Source: SMWN01 sp965221455 (GTDB taxonomy: Bacteria > Pseudomonadota > Gammaproteobacteria > Eutrophobiales > Eutrophobiaceae). Taken from it: a DNA stretch of 64,000 bases. Below the pieces are notes generated by a model, which was not told where the DNA came from, did no database searches, and was given only the letters and a program-made list of their open reading frames with translations. Both the position numbers and the translations under genes were made by a program. Positions 45,357 to 54,385 of the stretch are shown in pieces. The stretch lies in NCBI GenBank assembly GCA_965221455.1, contig OZ244890.1, positions 744,001 to 808,000 of the forward strand. The letters run 5' to 3'. Each line of letters starts with the position of its first letter. Position 1 is the first letter of the stretch.

Positions 45357-46647
45357 TTAACACATTCAATGCTTCATAGAGTTCATAATCTTCTGAAGAA
45401 AGCGGCAATATATCCTCTTTTTCATCCGTATCAATTTCCGATTCCTTGTCTCCTTGTGTTAGCGGAACATCCTTCATTCCATCATCAAGATGGCCTCTAA
45501 GGTCTGATTCTTGCAGACGAGCATCAAATGCATCTTCAACCCGGGAGACTTTTACTTTATCTATCACGATGTCCGGTACCACACCCGATGCCTGAATTGA
45601 TCGGCCGTTAGGTGTATAGTATCTGGCTGTGGTCAGCTTTAAGGCCGCATTATTATTCATTGGCAAAACCGTTTGCACGGAGCCTTTACCAAAAGTTTTT
45701 TCGCCCATAATGATGCCACGCTTGTGATCCTGCAGTGCTCCGGCAACAATTTCTGATGCGGACGCTGAGCCGGAATTAACCAGCACTATGAGCGGTACAT
45801 CCGGAAGTTTGGCGTTGGGTTTGGCATTAAACCTTAATTTCGAGTCTTGTATGCGACCTTCTGTGTAGACGATCAACCCCTTGTTAATGAACATATCTGT
45901 AACACCGATCGCTACATTCAAAATTCCACCTGGATTATTTCTAAGATCAAGTACAACACCTTTAAGTTGATGATTATTATCTTGCTTCAGTTGATCAATC
46001 GCCTCGCGTAAACTTTCAACCGTCCGGGATTGAAAACTTGAAATACGCAGGTAGCCAAAACCGGGTTCCAGAGTGTTAAACTTGACACTCTTAATCTTGA
46101 TGACATCTCTGGTGAGATTGAAGACCAAAGGCTTTTCTTCATTTTCACGAATGATGGTTAATATGATTTTGTCGCCAGGTTTGCCGCGCATAATTTGGAC
46201 GGCATCATTCAACGACATGCCTTTAACATGTTTTTCATCCAGCTTAATAATTAAATCACCGGCCTTGATTCCGGCTTTTTGAGCGGGGGTGTCATCAATG
46301 GGAGAAATCACTTTTATGAAACCGTTTTCCATTCCGACTTCAATACCGAGTCCACCAAATTTACCCGTAGTTCCTTCTCTCAGATCGCTATATGAATCAC
46401 TATCAAGATAGGCAGAGTGAGGATCCAATCCTTCCAACATGCCTCGAACCGCATTCTCGATCAATTTTTTGTCATCCACTGACTCAACATAATCACTTTT
46501 TATTTTTGCAAAGATTTCCGTAAAAGTACGTAATTCATCTAATGGAAGCGGTTCTGTTTCAGGTGCTTCTGCTTCACCAATAACGACCTGAATACCTGGT
46601 AATAAAAGCAGCAGGCAAATAAAAATATTGCGAAAGGCTTTATACAT
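45331..46647 (-). CDS. ctpA: C-terminal processing periplasmic protease (S41), CtpA-type
   Basis: 438 residues with a signal peptide (IFICLLLLLPGIQVVIG). A PDZ domain (GLGIEVGMENGFIKVISP, DTPAQKAGIKAGDLI) precedes the S41 protease domain with LDLRNNPGG, nucleophile Ser in NSGSASASEIVAGAL and the general-base Lys in GEKTFGKGSVQ. It trims C termini of periplasmic proteins, often peptidoglycan hydrolases. The neighbour envC, a regulator of amidases, supports a cell-division or wall role. gpmI-envC-ctpA is a common gammaproteobacterial order. Confidence 0.95.
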   Translation of the reverse strand: MYKAFRNIFICLLLLLPGIQVVIGEAEAPETEPLPLDELRTFTEIFAKIKSDYVESVDDKKLIENAVRGMLEGLDPHSAYLDSDSYSDLREGTTGKFGGLGIEVGMENGFIKVISPIDDTPAQKAGIKAGDLIIKLDEKHVKGMSLNDAVQIMRGKPGDKIILTIIRENEEKPLVFNLTRDVIKIKSVKFNTLEPGFGYLRISSFQSRTVESLREAIDQLKQDNNHQLKGVVLDLRNNPGGILNVAIGVTDMFINKGLIVYTEGRIQDSKLRFNAKPNAKLPDVPLIVLVNSGSASASEIVAGALQDHKRGIIMGEKTFGKGSVQTVLPMNNNAALKLTTARYYTPNGRSIQASGVVPDIVIDKVKVSRVEDAFDARLQESDLRGHLDDGMKDVPLTQGDKESEIDTDEKEDILPLSSEDYELYEALNVLKGLAIIKR

Positions 46648-46828
46648 TATTTTTTCCGTATCCCATTAGAAATCGAGTCCAGTCCAGGCTGGCATTAATT
46701 AAATTATTTATCAATCGTATTTAGTCACAATTGCATAGCTATCGCTCAACGTATTTCAGATACAGCACACATATGTCGACCAGTGAGTGACAAGGAGGGA
46801 AATGACATCTGGTGAACTGTATTCGTCG

Positions 46829-48034
46829 TTAACTTCTGCACCATTTTGCGGGATTCATCGGGCTACCATTGTTTCTAATCTCAAAATAGACTCCGGAACG
46901 AAGTTGTCCACCACTGTCGCCCGCAAGCGCGATAGTTTCACCAGGGAGCACCCAATCTCCCGTGTTTTTTAATAAACCTTGATTGTAACCATAGAGACTC
47001 ATATAACCACTTCCATGGTCAACAATCATAAGTAAGCCCAGATTTCGAAACCAATCTGCAAAAATAACTTGCCCACCACTGATAGCCTTAACTTCCACGC
47101 CGATATCGGCGCCAATAATCACTCCCTGCCATTTCAACTTGCCCTCTCGTTTGTTGCCGCCGAATCGAGTGAGTAACTTTCCCTGAACAGGCCAGTCGAG
47201 CTGACCTTTGAGACTGCCGAAAGGCGGAATGTCTTCAAAAACAGCGACACTTCCCTGATTTTCACTCAACTTCTCCAGTAGCTTTTTAGTTTCCTGTTCT
47301 TGTCGTTGTAATACCTGTAACTCACGTCCCTGTTTTTTTACTTGATCCAACAATTTTGCAAGAATGACACTCCTCTTTTTTCTTAACTCATCAACTTCTT
47401 TATTTTTTACAAGTTGTGACCGCTTAAGTTTCAATAAAGCATTATTTTCATGATCGATGTTATTTGTCAGTTTTGTAATCGCCTCGATTTCAGTGTTGCT
47501 CAAATGAATTCTTCCGGCCATTGCCCGGTTATGGTAATCATGGTAGGCAAGTACTCGACCCACGCGGGCAGGATCTTCTTGATTCAATAATAATTTCAGG
47601 TAGTCGTTTTTACCGACTATATAAGCGGAACGTACCTGTTGAGAGAGAGTCAGCTTCTGTCCAGCCAGCACTTTCTCGTGGGATGATTTTTTAGCCAGCA
47701 GTTTATCAAGGCGCTTGCTTCGTTGTTGCAACTGCTGCTCTATTTCTCTCATAATCTGGGTAATACTACCTGAAAATATCTCATTATTTCTCAGTTCAGC
47801 TTGTAAGGTCCTTGTCTCAATACGTGCTTTTTTCATGCTGGTTTTAACATCCTCGATTTTATCTCGTACGGAATCCAGTTGTGCAGATTTTTCTTTGATA
47901 TCTTTGGCGTAAACTACAGGGCAAACGATAAAAGTTACAATAATCCCAAACTGAAGCCTGCATCCAGTAAATCCTTGCAGATGGAGATAATGCAACAAGC
48001 GCGAGAATCTGAAAATTTTAGCCAGGATGGTCAT
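46829..48034 (-). CDS. envC: Murein hydrolase activator EnvC-like
   Basis: 401 residues: a hydrophobic N-terminal segment (about 26-44, export signal preceded by a long basic stretch), a coiled-coil region (about 45-265) and a C-terminal LytM-like domain (KGQLDWPVQGKLLTRFGG, ISGGQVIFADWFRNLGLLMIVDHGSGYMSLYGYN). The usual zinc ligands of LytM are replaced (KWQGVIIGADIG), as in EnvC, which does not cut itself but activates amidases at the septum. Its start overlaps the gpmI stop by 4 bp. Confidence 0.92.
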   Translation of the reverse strand: MTILAKIFRFSRLLHYLHLQGFTGCRLQFGIIVTFIVCPVVYAKDIKEKSAQLDSVRDKIEDVKTSMKKARIETRTLQAELRNNEIFSGSITQIMREIEQQLQQRSKRLDKLLAKKSSHEKVLAGQKLTLSQQVRSAYIVGKNDYLKLLLNQEDPARVGRVLAYHDYHNRAMAGRIHLSNTEIEAITKLTNNIDHENNALLKLKRSQLVKNKEVDELRKKRSVILAKLLDQVKKQGRELQVLQRQEQETKKLLEKLSENQGSVAVFEDIPPFGSLKGQLDWPVQGKLLTRFGGNKREGKLKWQGVIIGADIGVEVKAISGGQVIFADWFRNLGLLMIVDHGSGYMSLYGYNQGLLKNTGDWVLPGETIALAGDSGGQLRSGVYFEIRNNGSPMNPAKWCRS

Positions 48035-49593
48035 CGTATTTTCAGTAGAGGTTTTCCTGTCATTTCCTGAGGAACTTCAATGCCCATTAAGGATAGCATT
48101 GTGGGAGAAATGTCCGCCAGCGTTCCAGATATGCCTGGTATCACTTCAGCCTCACGCCCGACAAACACAAACGGAACCATATTGGTTGTATGTGCCGTGT
48201 GTTGATCAGCTTTTACTTTTTCAGTAACAAAAACCTTCATTTGTTCGGCATTTCCATGATCAGCTGTGACCAGTATCTCGCCATTGACCTGTTTTGCCTC
48301 TTCGATAACTTTTCCCAAGCAGATATCCACTGTTTCAACCGCTTTAATGGTAGCCTGGAAATCGCCAGTATGGCCCACCATGTCGACATTGGCATAATTA
48401 CAAATGATGGCATCATATTTATCGCTTTGCATTGCTTCAATGAGTTTGTCAGTAATTTTCAGTGCACTCATTTCAGGTTGCATGTTATAGGTGCGTATGT
48501 GAGGCGAAGGCACCAATATACGATCTTCGCCGTTAAAGGCTTGTTCTTCGCCACCGTTAAAGAAAAAAGTGACATGTGCATACTTTTCAGTTTCAGCAAT
48601 GCGACATTGTTTCAGACCAAGCTCTGAGATGTAACGACCGAAGACATTATTCAAACTCTTTGGGGGGAATGCGACCGGAAATTCATAATTCGCCTTGTAC
48701 TCAGTCAAACTGATGAATGCACCAAGATTAGGAATGTTCTCTCTTGGGAAACTCCGAAAATCTTTCTTTGTAAAGGCGCGAGCCAGTTGTCTTGCTCTAT
48801 CTGCACGATAATTTGCAAAAACAATCATGTCTCCATCCTCTACTTGAATGGGAGGCTCTCCGCTTTTGGTAATCGCAGTTGCACTGACAAATTCATCTGT
48901 CTCACCTCGTGCATAGGCCATATCCACAGCGATAAAAGGATCAGTTGATCGATAATTCGCCTTGCCTTGACTGATCAAATCATAAGCCTGTTGAGTTCGT
49001 TCCCAACGCTTGTTCCGATCCATGGCATAGAATCTGCCGATAATACTGGCAAATTGTCCCTTACCGAATTTTTTCATTTTCAACTGGGCAAGATGAATAC
49101 TTTCTTCTGCGCTCTTGGGTGGAGTATCCCGACCATCAAGAAAAGCATGTAGATAAATTTTTTCAACGCCACATTGTGCCGCCAATTCCAGTAATCCGAA
49201 AATATGATCCTGATGCCCATGAACACCCCCAGGGGAGAGTAAGCCCAGGAGGTGTACGGCTTTATCTGTGTTTGATGCAAGTTTGAAGGTTTCATTCAAG
49301 GCCTCATTCTCATAGAATGAACCATCCTTCATGGCACGTGTGATTCTTGAGAATTCCTGATCTACTGGACGACCGGAACCTATCGTCATGTGACCCACTT
49401 CAGAGTTACCCACCTGCCCTGCCGGCAAACCCACATCTGATCCTGATGCCTGGATCAATGTGCGAGGGCATGCAGACCACAACCTGTCCCAAACAGGTGT
49501 TTTCGCACTATGGATCGCATTATAGACTGTGCTGTCTGTGTGTCCCCAGCCGTCCAGAACAATCAGAACTAGAGGTTTGATTGACGGCTGCAT
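48031..49593 (-). CDS. gpmI: 2,3-bisphosphoglycerate-independent phosphoglycerate mutase
   Basis: 520 residues. VLIVLDGWG-like opening (PLVLIVLDGWG), GNSEVGHMTIGSGRPVDQ with the catalytic Ser, FLDGRDTPPKSAEE, ANYRADRARQL, ICNYANVDMVGHTGD, and VTADHGNAEQM supply the two-Mn phosphatase-like active site. It interconverts 3- and 2-phosphoglycerate in glycolysis/gluconeogenesis. It is first in the gpmI-envC-ctpA unit. Confidence 0.97.
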   Translation of the reverse strand: MQPSIKPLVLIVLDGWGHTDSTVYNAIHSAKTPVWDRLWSACPRTLIQASGSDVGLPAGQVGNSEVGHMTIGSGRPVDQEFSRITRAMKDGSFYENEALNETFKLASNTDKAVHLLGLLSPGGVHGHQDHIFGLLELAAQCGVEKIYLHAFLDGRDTPPKSAEESIHLAQLKMKKFGKGQFASIIGRFYAMDRNKRWERTQQAYDLISQGKANYRSTDPFIAVDMAYARGETDEFVSATAITKSGEPPIQVEDGDMIVFANYRADRARQLARAFTKKDFRSFPRENIPNLGAFISLTEYKANYEFPVAFPPKSLNNVFGRYISELGLKQCRIAETEKYAHVTFFFNGGEEQAFNGEDRILVPSPHIRTYNMQPEMSALKITDKLIEAMQSDKYDAIICNYANVDMVGHTGDFQATIKAVETVDICLGKVIEEAKQVNGEILVTADHGNAEQMKVFVTEKVKADQHTAHTTNMVPFVFVGREAEVIPGISGTLADISPTMLSLMGIEVPQEMTGKPLLKIR

Positions 49594-50170
49594 TTACAAA
49601 GAAATTCGCTTTGCGTATTTTGTATATCTGGACATCGTGAATCAAGAAGAATAAATACTGGATCTGAATCTAGCGGATCTCTGATTAAGTTCAAGCGAAG
49701 TCGCCAGTATGCAAAATGTATGTAACCAACGTCCCATGCAGACCAGTGGATCGGAACGAGGCACCAGTCGCACATAATAGTCGGCTATGGCGAGGGTTGA
49801 CAATGCAGAGTACGGATATTTTGATCGCAAGAATCGAATTCATGGCTTAATCAGAGTTCCCCGGTAACTGTTCTGAATCAAATTTAAAGCCGACATTTTT
49901 GAGTGGACAAGTACACATGAGAAATCGCAACCAGCTCGCCGAATTTCAGTTACATTGGGTCTCATGACTTTCACTTACGCGAATTCTAGCACACAAAAAT
50001 TGGATACATAATATACCCTTGCACACACGGAATCATGTACCGAAATATAACCGGAATTGTGAGGCAATTTCCAAACGTTTCTATCAACGACTATTTGTTA
50101 TCCAGTGGATATATCGTATCATGCCCGCCTCTTTAATCAGCTACATCTGGATACCTAAACTGAATTTATT
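49594..50170. other. Intergenic region gpmI-rhodanese
   Basis: 577 bp between divergent genes. It contains the dispersed repeat copy A (49680-49860). The other short frames have no support. Promoters for gpmI and the rhodanese gene must lie here, but no strong consensus was picked. Confidence 0.5.
49680..49860 (+). repeat. Dispersed intergenic repeat, copy A
   Basis: Shares AAAATGTATGTAA.CAACG, CCATGCAGACC, TTGACAATGCAG.GTA and GAATCGAATTCATG, in the same order, with the reverse complement of 50596-50767. The copy has a ~10 bp insertion relative to copy B. Its reading NVCNQRPMQTSGSE resembles a frame in copy B (NVCNQRSMQTGRSG), hinting at a former coding sequence. Confidence 0.8.
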
Positions 50171-50596
50171 ATGGAAAAACTTCCTGAGTTTATCGCCAAT
50201 CATCTGTTTCTGGTTTCACTGCTGATTGCGATCACGTCACTTTTGCTCTGGAATATTTTCGCCGGCGGTATCGGCACATCGCAAATATTACCCGCCGAGG
50301 TGACACGCCTGATTAATCATGAAAAGGCGCAAATTCTGGATCTACGGAGCGCCGAAGAATTTGCAGCAGGACACATTCTTAATTCTGTCAATCTTGTTGC
50401 AACGACGCTTGACGAGAAACAAAAAGAGCTGCAAAAATACAAAGATAAAACGGTAATACTCTGTTGTCACCAGGGACAAGAGTCAATACGCATTGCGAGA
50501 ACTTTGGAAATGAAAGATATTGAAAACCTCTATTGTCTGAAAGGTGGGATTGTTGGGTGGCAAAATGCTAATTTACCCTTAACGAACAATACTTGA
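50171..50596 (+). CDS. Membrane-anchored rhodanese-like protein (YibN type)
   Basis: 141 residues. One N-terminal membrane segment (about 11-31) and a rhodanese domain with ILDLRSAEEFAAGHI and the active-site loop ILCCHQGQES (the second Cys is the likely nucleophile), then YCLKGGIVGW. Such proteins may transfer sulfane sulfur or bind partners. In many Gammaproteobacteria it heads a rhodanese-grxC-secB-gpsA cluster; here grxC is absent and the gap carries a repeat. Confidence 0.88.
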   Translation: MEKLPEFIANHLFLVSLLIAITSLLLWNIFAGGIGTSQILPAEVTRLINHEKAQILDLRSAEEFAAGHILNSVNLVATTLDEKQKELQKYKDKTVILCCHQGQESIRIARTLEMKDIENLYCLKGGIVGWQNANLPLTNNT

Positions 50597-50767
50597 GAAC
50601 CCTTGATTAGTTCATGAATTCGATTCCCGCATTCAAAATGCCCATACCCTGCATTGTCAACCGGCTCTATTACGTGCAGCTGATACCCTAGTCCCGATCT
50701 GCCGGTCTGCATGGAGCGTTGATTACATACATTTTGAACACCGGCCACTTCGCTCATACTTAATCAT
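50596..50767 (-). repeat. Dispersed intergenic repeat, copy B
   Basis: Inverted relative to copy A 900 bp away, with about 75-80% identity by eye. Its minus-strand frame is partly open (VCNQRSMQTGRSG, then GYQLHVIEPVDNAG). It occupies the position where grxC stands in related genomes and lies between the rhodanese gene and secB. Confidence 0.8.
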
Positions 50768-50814
50768 CAAGGACCCTTTGATATTAAAAATAATATAAAT
50801 CTGGAGTTAGAATT

Positions 50815-51303
50815 ATGGATGGAGAAAATACAGAAGTTGATGTAACCGCCGCCGGTACGGTAACAGGTCAGTTTGCACCACAAAAAATTTATGTAAAAGA
50901 TCTGTCCTTTGAAACACCCCACTCCCCGGAAATCTTTGCAGAAGACTGGAATCCGTCAGTAAACATGAATCTTAACAGTGAAGCTAATCCGATAGATGAT
51001 AAGCTGTATGAAGTTATCTTAACGATCACAGTGACTGTAAAGATAGCTGAAAAAACCGCTTATCTTGTCGAGGCACGACAGGCGGGGATCTTTCACATTG
51101 ATGCATTTCCTGAAGAAATTATCACTCGAATGGTCACGATCGTTTGCCCGAATATTCTTTTTCCATTTGCGCGTGAGTTGATATCTGATCTGGTTACTCG
51201 CGGCGGTTTTCCACAATTATTACTTGCTCCGATCAACTTTGATGCCCTATACGAGCAACAACAAAAACCGACGACATCAACTGCTGAGGAAACAAAACAT
51301 TAA
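50815..51303 (+). CDS. secB: Protein-export chaperone SecB
   Basis: 162 residues. KIYVKDLSFETPHSPEIF and the conserved PNILFPFARELISDLVTRGGFPQLLLAPINFDALY-type core (split here as IVCPNILFPFARELI and GGFPQLLLAPINF) identify SecB, the tetrameric chaperone that holds precursors for SecA. A clear TGGAG ribosome binding site is 8 bp upstream. The stop is 1 bp from the gpsA start. Confidence 0.97.
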   Translation: MDGENTEVDVTAAGTVTGQFAPQKIYVKDLSFETPHSPEIFAEDWNPSVNMNLNSEANPIDDKLYEVILTITVTVKIAEKTAYLVEARQAGIFHIDAFPEEIITRMVTIVCPNILFPFARELISDLVTRGGFPQLLLAPINFDALYEQQQKPTTSTAEETKH

Positions 51304-51304
51304 A

Positions 51305-52306
51305 GTGCAAAAACCTGTTCTAGTCATCGGTGCTGGTTCATGGGGAACCGCTTTGGCGATAGTATTGGCCGACAATGGACATCCTGTTTATCTTTGGGGA
51401 CGAAATTCCACACACATCGCCACATTAAAATCCGAGAGTTGCAATCAACGTTACCTTCCCGGCGCAATTTTTCCAGAGGGTCTTCTAGCTATTGATAGCA
51501 TTGAATATTGTCTACGTGAATGCGATGAAATAGTTTTGGCAGTTCCCTGTGCAGCCATGCGAAGCATCCTTGAAATCATCGCAAGACAGGGTAATGACAA
51601 TCTAAGCCTGTGTCTCGCAGGTAAGGGACTTGAAGCTGACACCCAATACCTGAACCACCAGATTGTTGAGGATTGCCTGGGCGTTAGAGCTGACACCGTT
51701 GTATTGTCTGGACCTTCTTTTGCGAAAGAGGTCGCTGCCGGTTTACCGACAGCAGTCACGATAGCGGGTAGTAATGAGAAAACGACCGCCTTATTTAGCG
51801 AAAAATTTCACAATGAAGTTTTCAGAATTTACACTCATGACGATATCATCGGCGTACAGGTAGGAGGTGCAGTCAAGAATGTCATGGCAATTGCCGCAGG
51901 TATCGCAGACGGATTGGGGTTCAGCTCAAATACTCGAGCGGCTTTAATTACACGCAGTCTCGCGGAAATCATCAGACTTGGTGTGGTCATGGGAGGTCGT
52001 CAAGAAACTTTCATGGGCTTGACGGGCCTGGGTGATCTGATACTGACCTGTACCGATAATCAATCCCGCAATCGTCGTTTCGGTCTCGAACTGGCCGAAG
52101 GCACCACGGTCTCCGAAGCCTGTGAAAACATCGGTCAGGTGATAGAAGGGATTAGAACTTCACAAGAGATCTATCAACTGGCCTTAAAAAATAATATTGA
52201 AATGCCGATTACAGAGCAAGTTTGTCAAATAGTAAATGGAAAAGTATCGCCGAGCGATGCAGTTCGGGCACTACTCATGCGCGATAAAAGACAGGAGTTG
52301 GATTAG
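51305..52306 (+). CDS. gpsA: Glycerol-3-phosphate dehydrogenase [NAD(P)+] GpsA
   Basis: 333 residues from the GTG at 51305. The dinucleotide-binding motif is VLVIGAGSWGTALA; CLAGKGLE, SGPSFAKEVAAGLPTAVTIA, the catalytic Lys in VGGAVKNVMAIAAGI and GLTGLGDLILTC follow. GpsA makes sn-glycerol-3-phosphate for phospholipids. The open frame starts earlier (51224) inside secB, but family length supports the GTG. Confidence 0.97.
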   Translation: MQKPVLVIGAGSWGTALAIVLADNGHPVYLWGRNSTHIATLKSESCNQRYLPGAIFPEGLLAIDSIEYCLRECDEIVLAVPCAAMRSILEIIARQGNDNLSLCLAGKGLEADTQYLNHQIVEDCLGVRADTVVLSGPSFAKEVAAGLPTAVTIAGSNEKTTALFSEKFHNEVFRIYTHDDIIGVQVGGAVKNVMAIAAGIADGLGFSSNTRAALITRSLAEIIRLGVVMGGRQETFMGLTGLGDLILTCTDNQSRNRRFGLELAEGTTVSEACENIGQVIEGIRTSQEIYQLALKNNIEMPITEQVCQIVNGKVSPSDAVRALLMRDKRQELD

Positions 52307-52511
52307 CGCGAAAAACTTGAAAATTATTTTGTTTCCATACCTCATGAAGGGATATTGCCATAGCATTGAAAAGAAAGACTGCGGCTATCGACTAACATGG
52401 GAGATACTGGAATATTATCCGCAGGAAGTTCACAGATGGTGAGCAGGAAAGAATTTGTTTTTCAAAACTCGCATTTACGATAAAATATTTTTAAAAGGTC
52501 ATTTGAGTGAA

Positions 52512-53003
52512 ATGAGTAGGAAAAGCTCGTCAGTTTTTTTATTAGTTGCTTTCTGTGCCCTAATTACGCAATGCGGGTCTGGATCCACTTTGTGCACCAG
52601 AGAAAATACTGAACAAGGACTTTTTTTTGATGCCTCTGCAGAAGGATCCTCGGGTTTAGGAAATCGAGTGGACTTTCGCGGAGAGCCCACTCATCACGCA
52701 GGAGCTCCCTGGGTTGAAAAAATACTTGTCAACTCATCAAAAGAGTTTTTGCTCATCACTCATCAAAAAAAAGGCCTCTGTGCCAACAAGGAAGAAATGG
52801 AGAAAAATATTTATGCAAAATGCGAAAATTACAAAATTATAAAATCTTATTATATTCGTAGATACACATACGCAGGTGGATATGAAGAATGGAATGATGA
52901 AATAATCCCGAAACATGAATGGGAAAAAGCTGATACAATTAATTTTCAATTTTCCGCCCCACCCCTCTACCACTACAAAAATTGCCGTGCAAACCCGCTT
53001 TAA
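52512..53003 (+). CDS. Putative lipoprotein of unknown function
   Basis: 163 residues from ATG 52512. A hydrophobic leader (VFLLVAFCALITQC) ends at a Cys that could be lipidated, although Gln at -1 is unusual for a lipobox. The mature part has several further cysteines (CTRENTEQG, GLCANKEEM, AKCENY, YKNCRANPL) that may form disulfides in the periplasm. No family is recognised. The frame opens 19 codons earlier without better support. Confidence 0.6.
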   Translation: MSRKSSSVFLLVAFCALITQCGSGSTLCTRENTEQGLFFDASAEGSSGLGNRVDFRGEPTHHAGAPWVEKILVNSSKEFLLITHQKKGLCANKEEMEKNIYAKCENYKIIKSYYIRRYTYAGGYEEWNDEIIPKHEWEKADTINFQFSAPPLYHYKNCRANPL

Positions 53004-53176
53004 AGAGAAAAAATCGTTACCTTTATTCTGCACTTATGCCATCTTGAATTTTTTATCTTTACCAACCTGTCTTCAGTAACGTCCATAGCGACCTGGCTGC
53101 CTGTCTTGAATACTTTGCTGATTGAGAGTACTTGAGAAATAGTATATTTTCCCGGGAATGAGCGGGGGAGGGAGGT

Positions 53177-53344
53177 ATGACAACACTAAAAAAAGATCGA
53201 TGGAATCTTTGCAATAATGTTCAAACAGCATCTATTAGAAAAAAATCCAGCGAAAATACGCCTACACTGGAGACAGTGTCTCCGATACAGCCTTTATTGC
53301 CCATGTTATCCTCATTATCGTCGGACCCCTTAATCATAGAATGA
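53177..53344 (+). CDS. Small hypothetical ORF, 55 residues
   Basis: ATG at 53177 preceded by a very strong Shine-Dalgarno run (GGGGGAGGGAGG). It encodes MTTLKKDRWNLCNN..., a short basic N terminus and Ser/Pro/Leu-rich tail (IQPLLPMLSSLSSDP). It ends 24 bp before the dihydroorotate dehydrogenase start, so it might be a leader or an upstream gene. No similarity is recognised; the ribosome binding site is the only evidence. Confidence 0.35.
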   Translation: MTTLKKDRWNLCNNVQTASIRKKSSENTPTLETVSPIQPLLPMLSSLSSDPLIIE

Positions 53345-53368
53345 CATGCCCCTGGCTAAAATATTTAA

Positions 53369-54316
53369 GTGGATGCAAACCTGAAAAGTAAACTGGCCAT
53401 GGAGTTTTGTGGCATGAAATTCAGTTCGCCACAGGTGCTCCTGTCAGGTTGTGTCGGCTTTGGTGAGGAATATACGCGCATAAACGGCTTTTCCAATGCC
53501 GATGTTGGCGCGATATGTCTAAAGGGAACCACCCTGGAACCTCGTCCGGGGAATGCACCGCATCGAATCACGGAAACGCCCATGGGCATGCTGAACTCGA
53601 TTGGTTTGCAGAATCCCGGAACAGCCGTAGTGATTGATGAATATCTGGATGCCCTCGATTTCGGAGAAACCCGGTTCATCGCAAACCTCTCGGGCTCGAC
53701 AGTTAATGAGTATGAAGAGATCGCAAGGTTATTTGACGACTCGCCGATTGACGCAATGGAAATTAATATATCTTGTCCGAATGTCAAGGAAGGCGGTGTC
53801 ACCTTTGGTAACGATCCGGACATGTCGGCACGTGTCGTTGAAGCCTGTCGTCGTGCCACCGGTAAACCCATTATTACAAAGCTATCTCCAAACCAAACAG
53901 ATATCGCTGAAAATGCACGACGTTGCATAGAAGCGGGAACAGATGCTTTGGCAGTCATTAACACGCTTATGGGCATGGCTATTGATATCGAGAAACGTCA
54001 ACCTGTTATCGGTAATAATCAGGGCGGACTCTCCGGTCCCGCCATAAAACCGATCGCCTTGCTTATGGTGTATAAGGTCTATCAAGTCAGTAAACATCAT
54101 AATGTACCGATCATTGGACAGGGTGGAATAGTGTCAGCCAAAGATGCACTGGAGTTTATTATTGCAGGTGCCACCACCGTCGGAATCGGGACAGCACTTT
54201 TTTACGATCCGCTGATATGTCCAAAGATTAATCAGGGTATTGCGGACTATCTGGATAAACAGAACATAAACAATGTTTGTGATTTAGTCGGAACGCTGGA
54301 GTTATATAACAATTGA
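53369..54316 (+). CDS. pyrD: Dihydroorotate dehydrogenase, class 1 (1B-like)
   Basis: 315 residues starting at GTG. NSIGLQNPG, NISCPNVKEGG with the catalytic Cys of class 1 enzymes, ITKLSPNQTDI, GGLSGPAIKPIALLMV, IIGQGGIVSAKDALEFIIAGATTVGIGTAL identify the FMN-barrel. Soluble class 1B enzymes pass electrons to PyrK; class 2 membrane enzymes with a catalytic Ser are usual in Gammaproteobacteria. No pyrK is in the window. The enzyme oxidises dihydroorotate to orotate in pyrimidine synthesis. Confidence 0.88.
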   Translation: MDANLKSKLAMEFCGMKFSSPQVLLSGCVGFGEEYTRINGFSNADVGAICLKGTTLEPRPGNAPHRITETPMGMLNSIGLQNPGTAVVIDEYLDALDFGETRFIANLSGSTVNEYEEIARLFDDSPIDAMEINISCPNVKEGGVTFGNDPDMSARVVEACRRATGKPIITKLSPNQTDIAENARRCIEAGTDALAVINTLMGMAIDIEKRQPVIGNNQGGLSGPAIKPIALLMVYKVYQVSKHHNVPIIGQGGIVSAKDALEFIIAGATTVGIGTALFYDPLICPKINQGIADYLDKQNINNVCDLVGTLELYNN

Positions 54317-54385
54317 AGTCACAACCTTATCTCAAAGTTACCCGTTTACCAGTAACCGACAACGTTTTGATTGTCACGCCTCACT

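Noticed and set aside
53041..53160. Possible transposase remnant before the small ORF
   Set aside because: Translations such as DVTEDRLVKIKNSRWHK look protein-like but match no family I can name and have stops in all frames.
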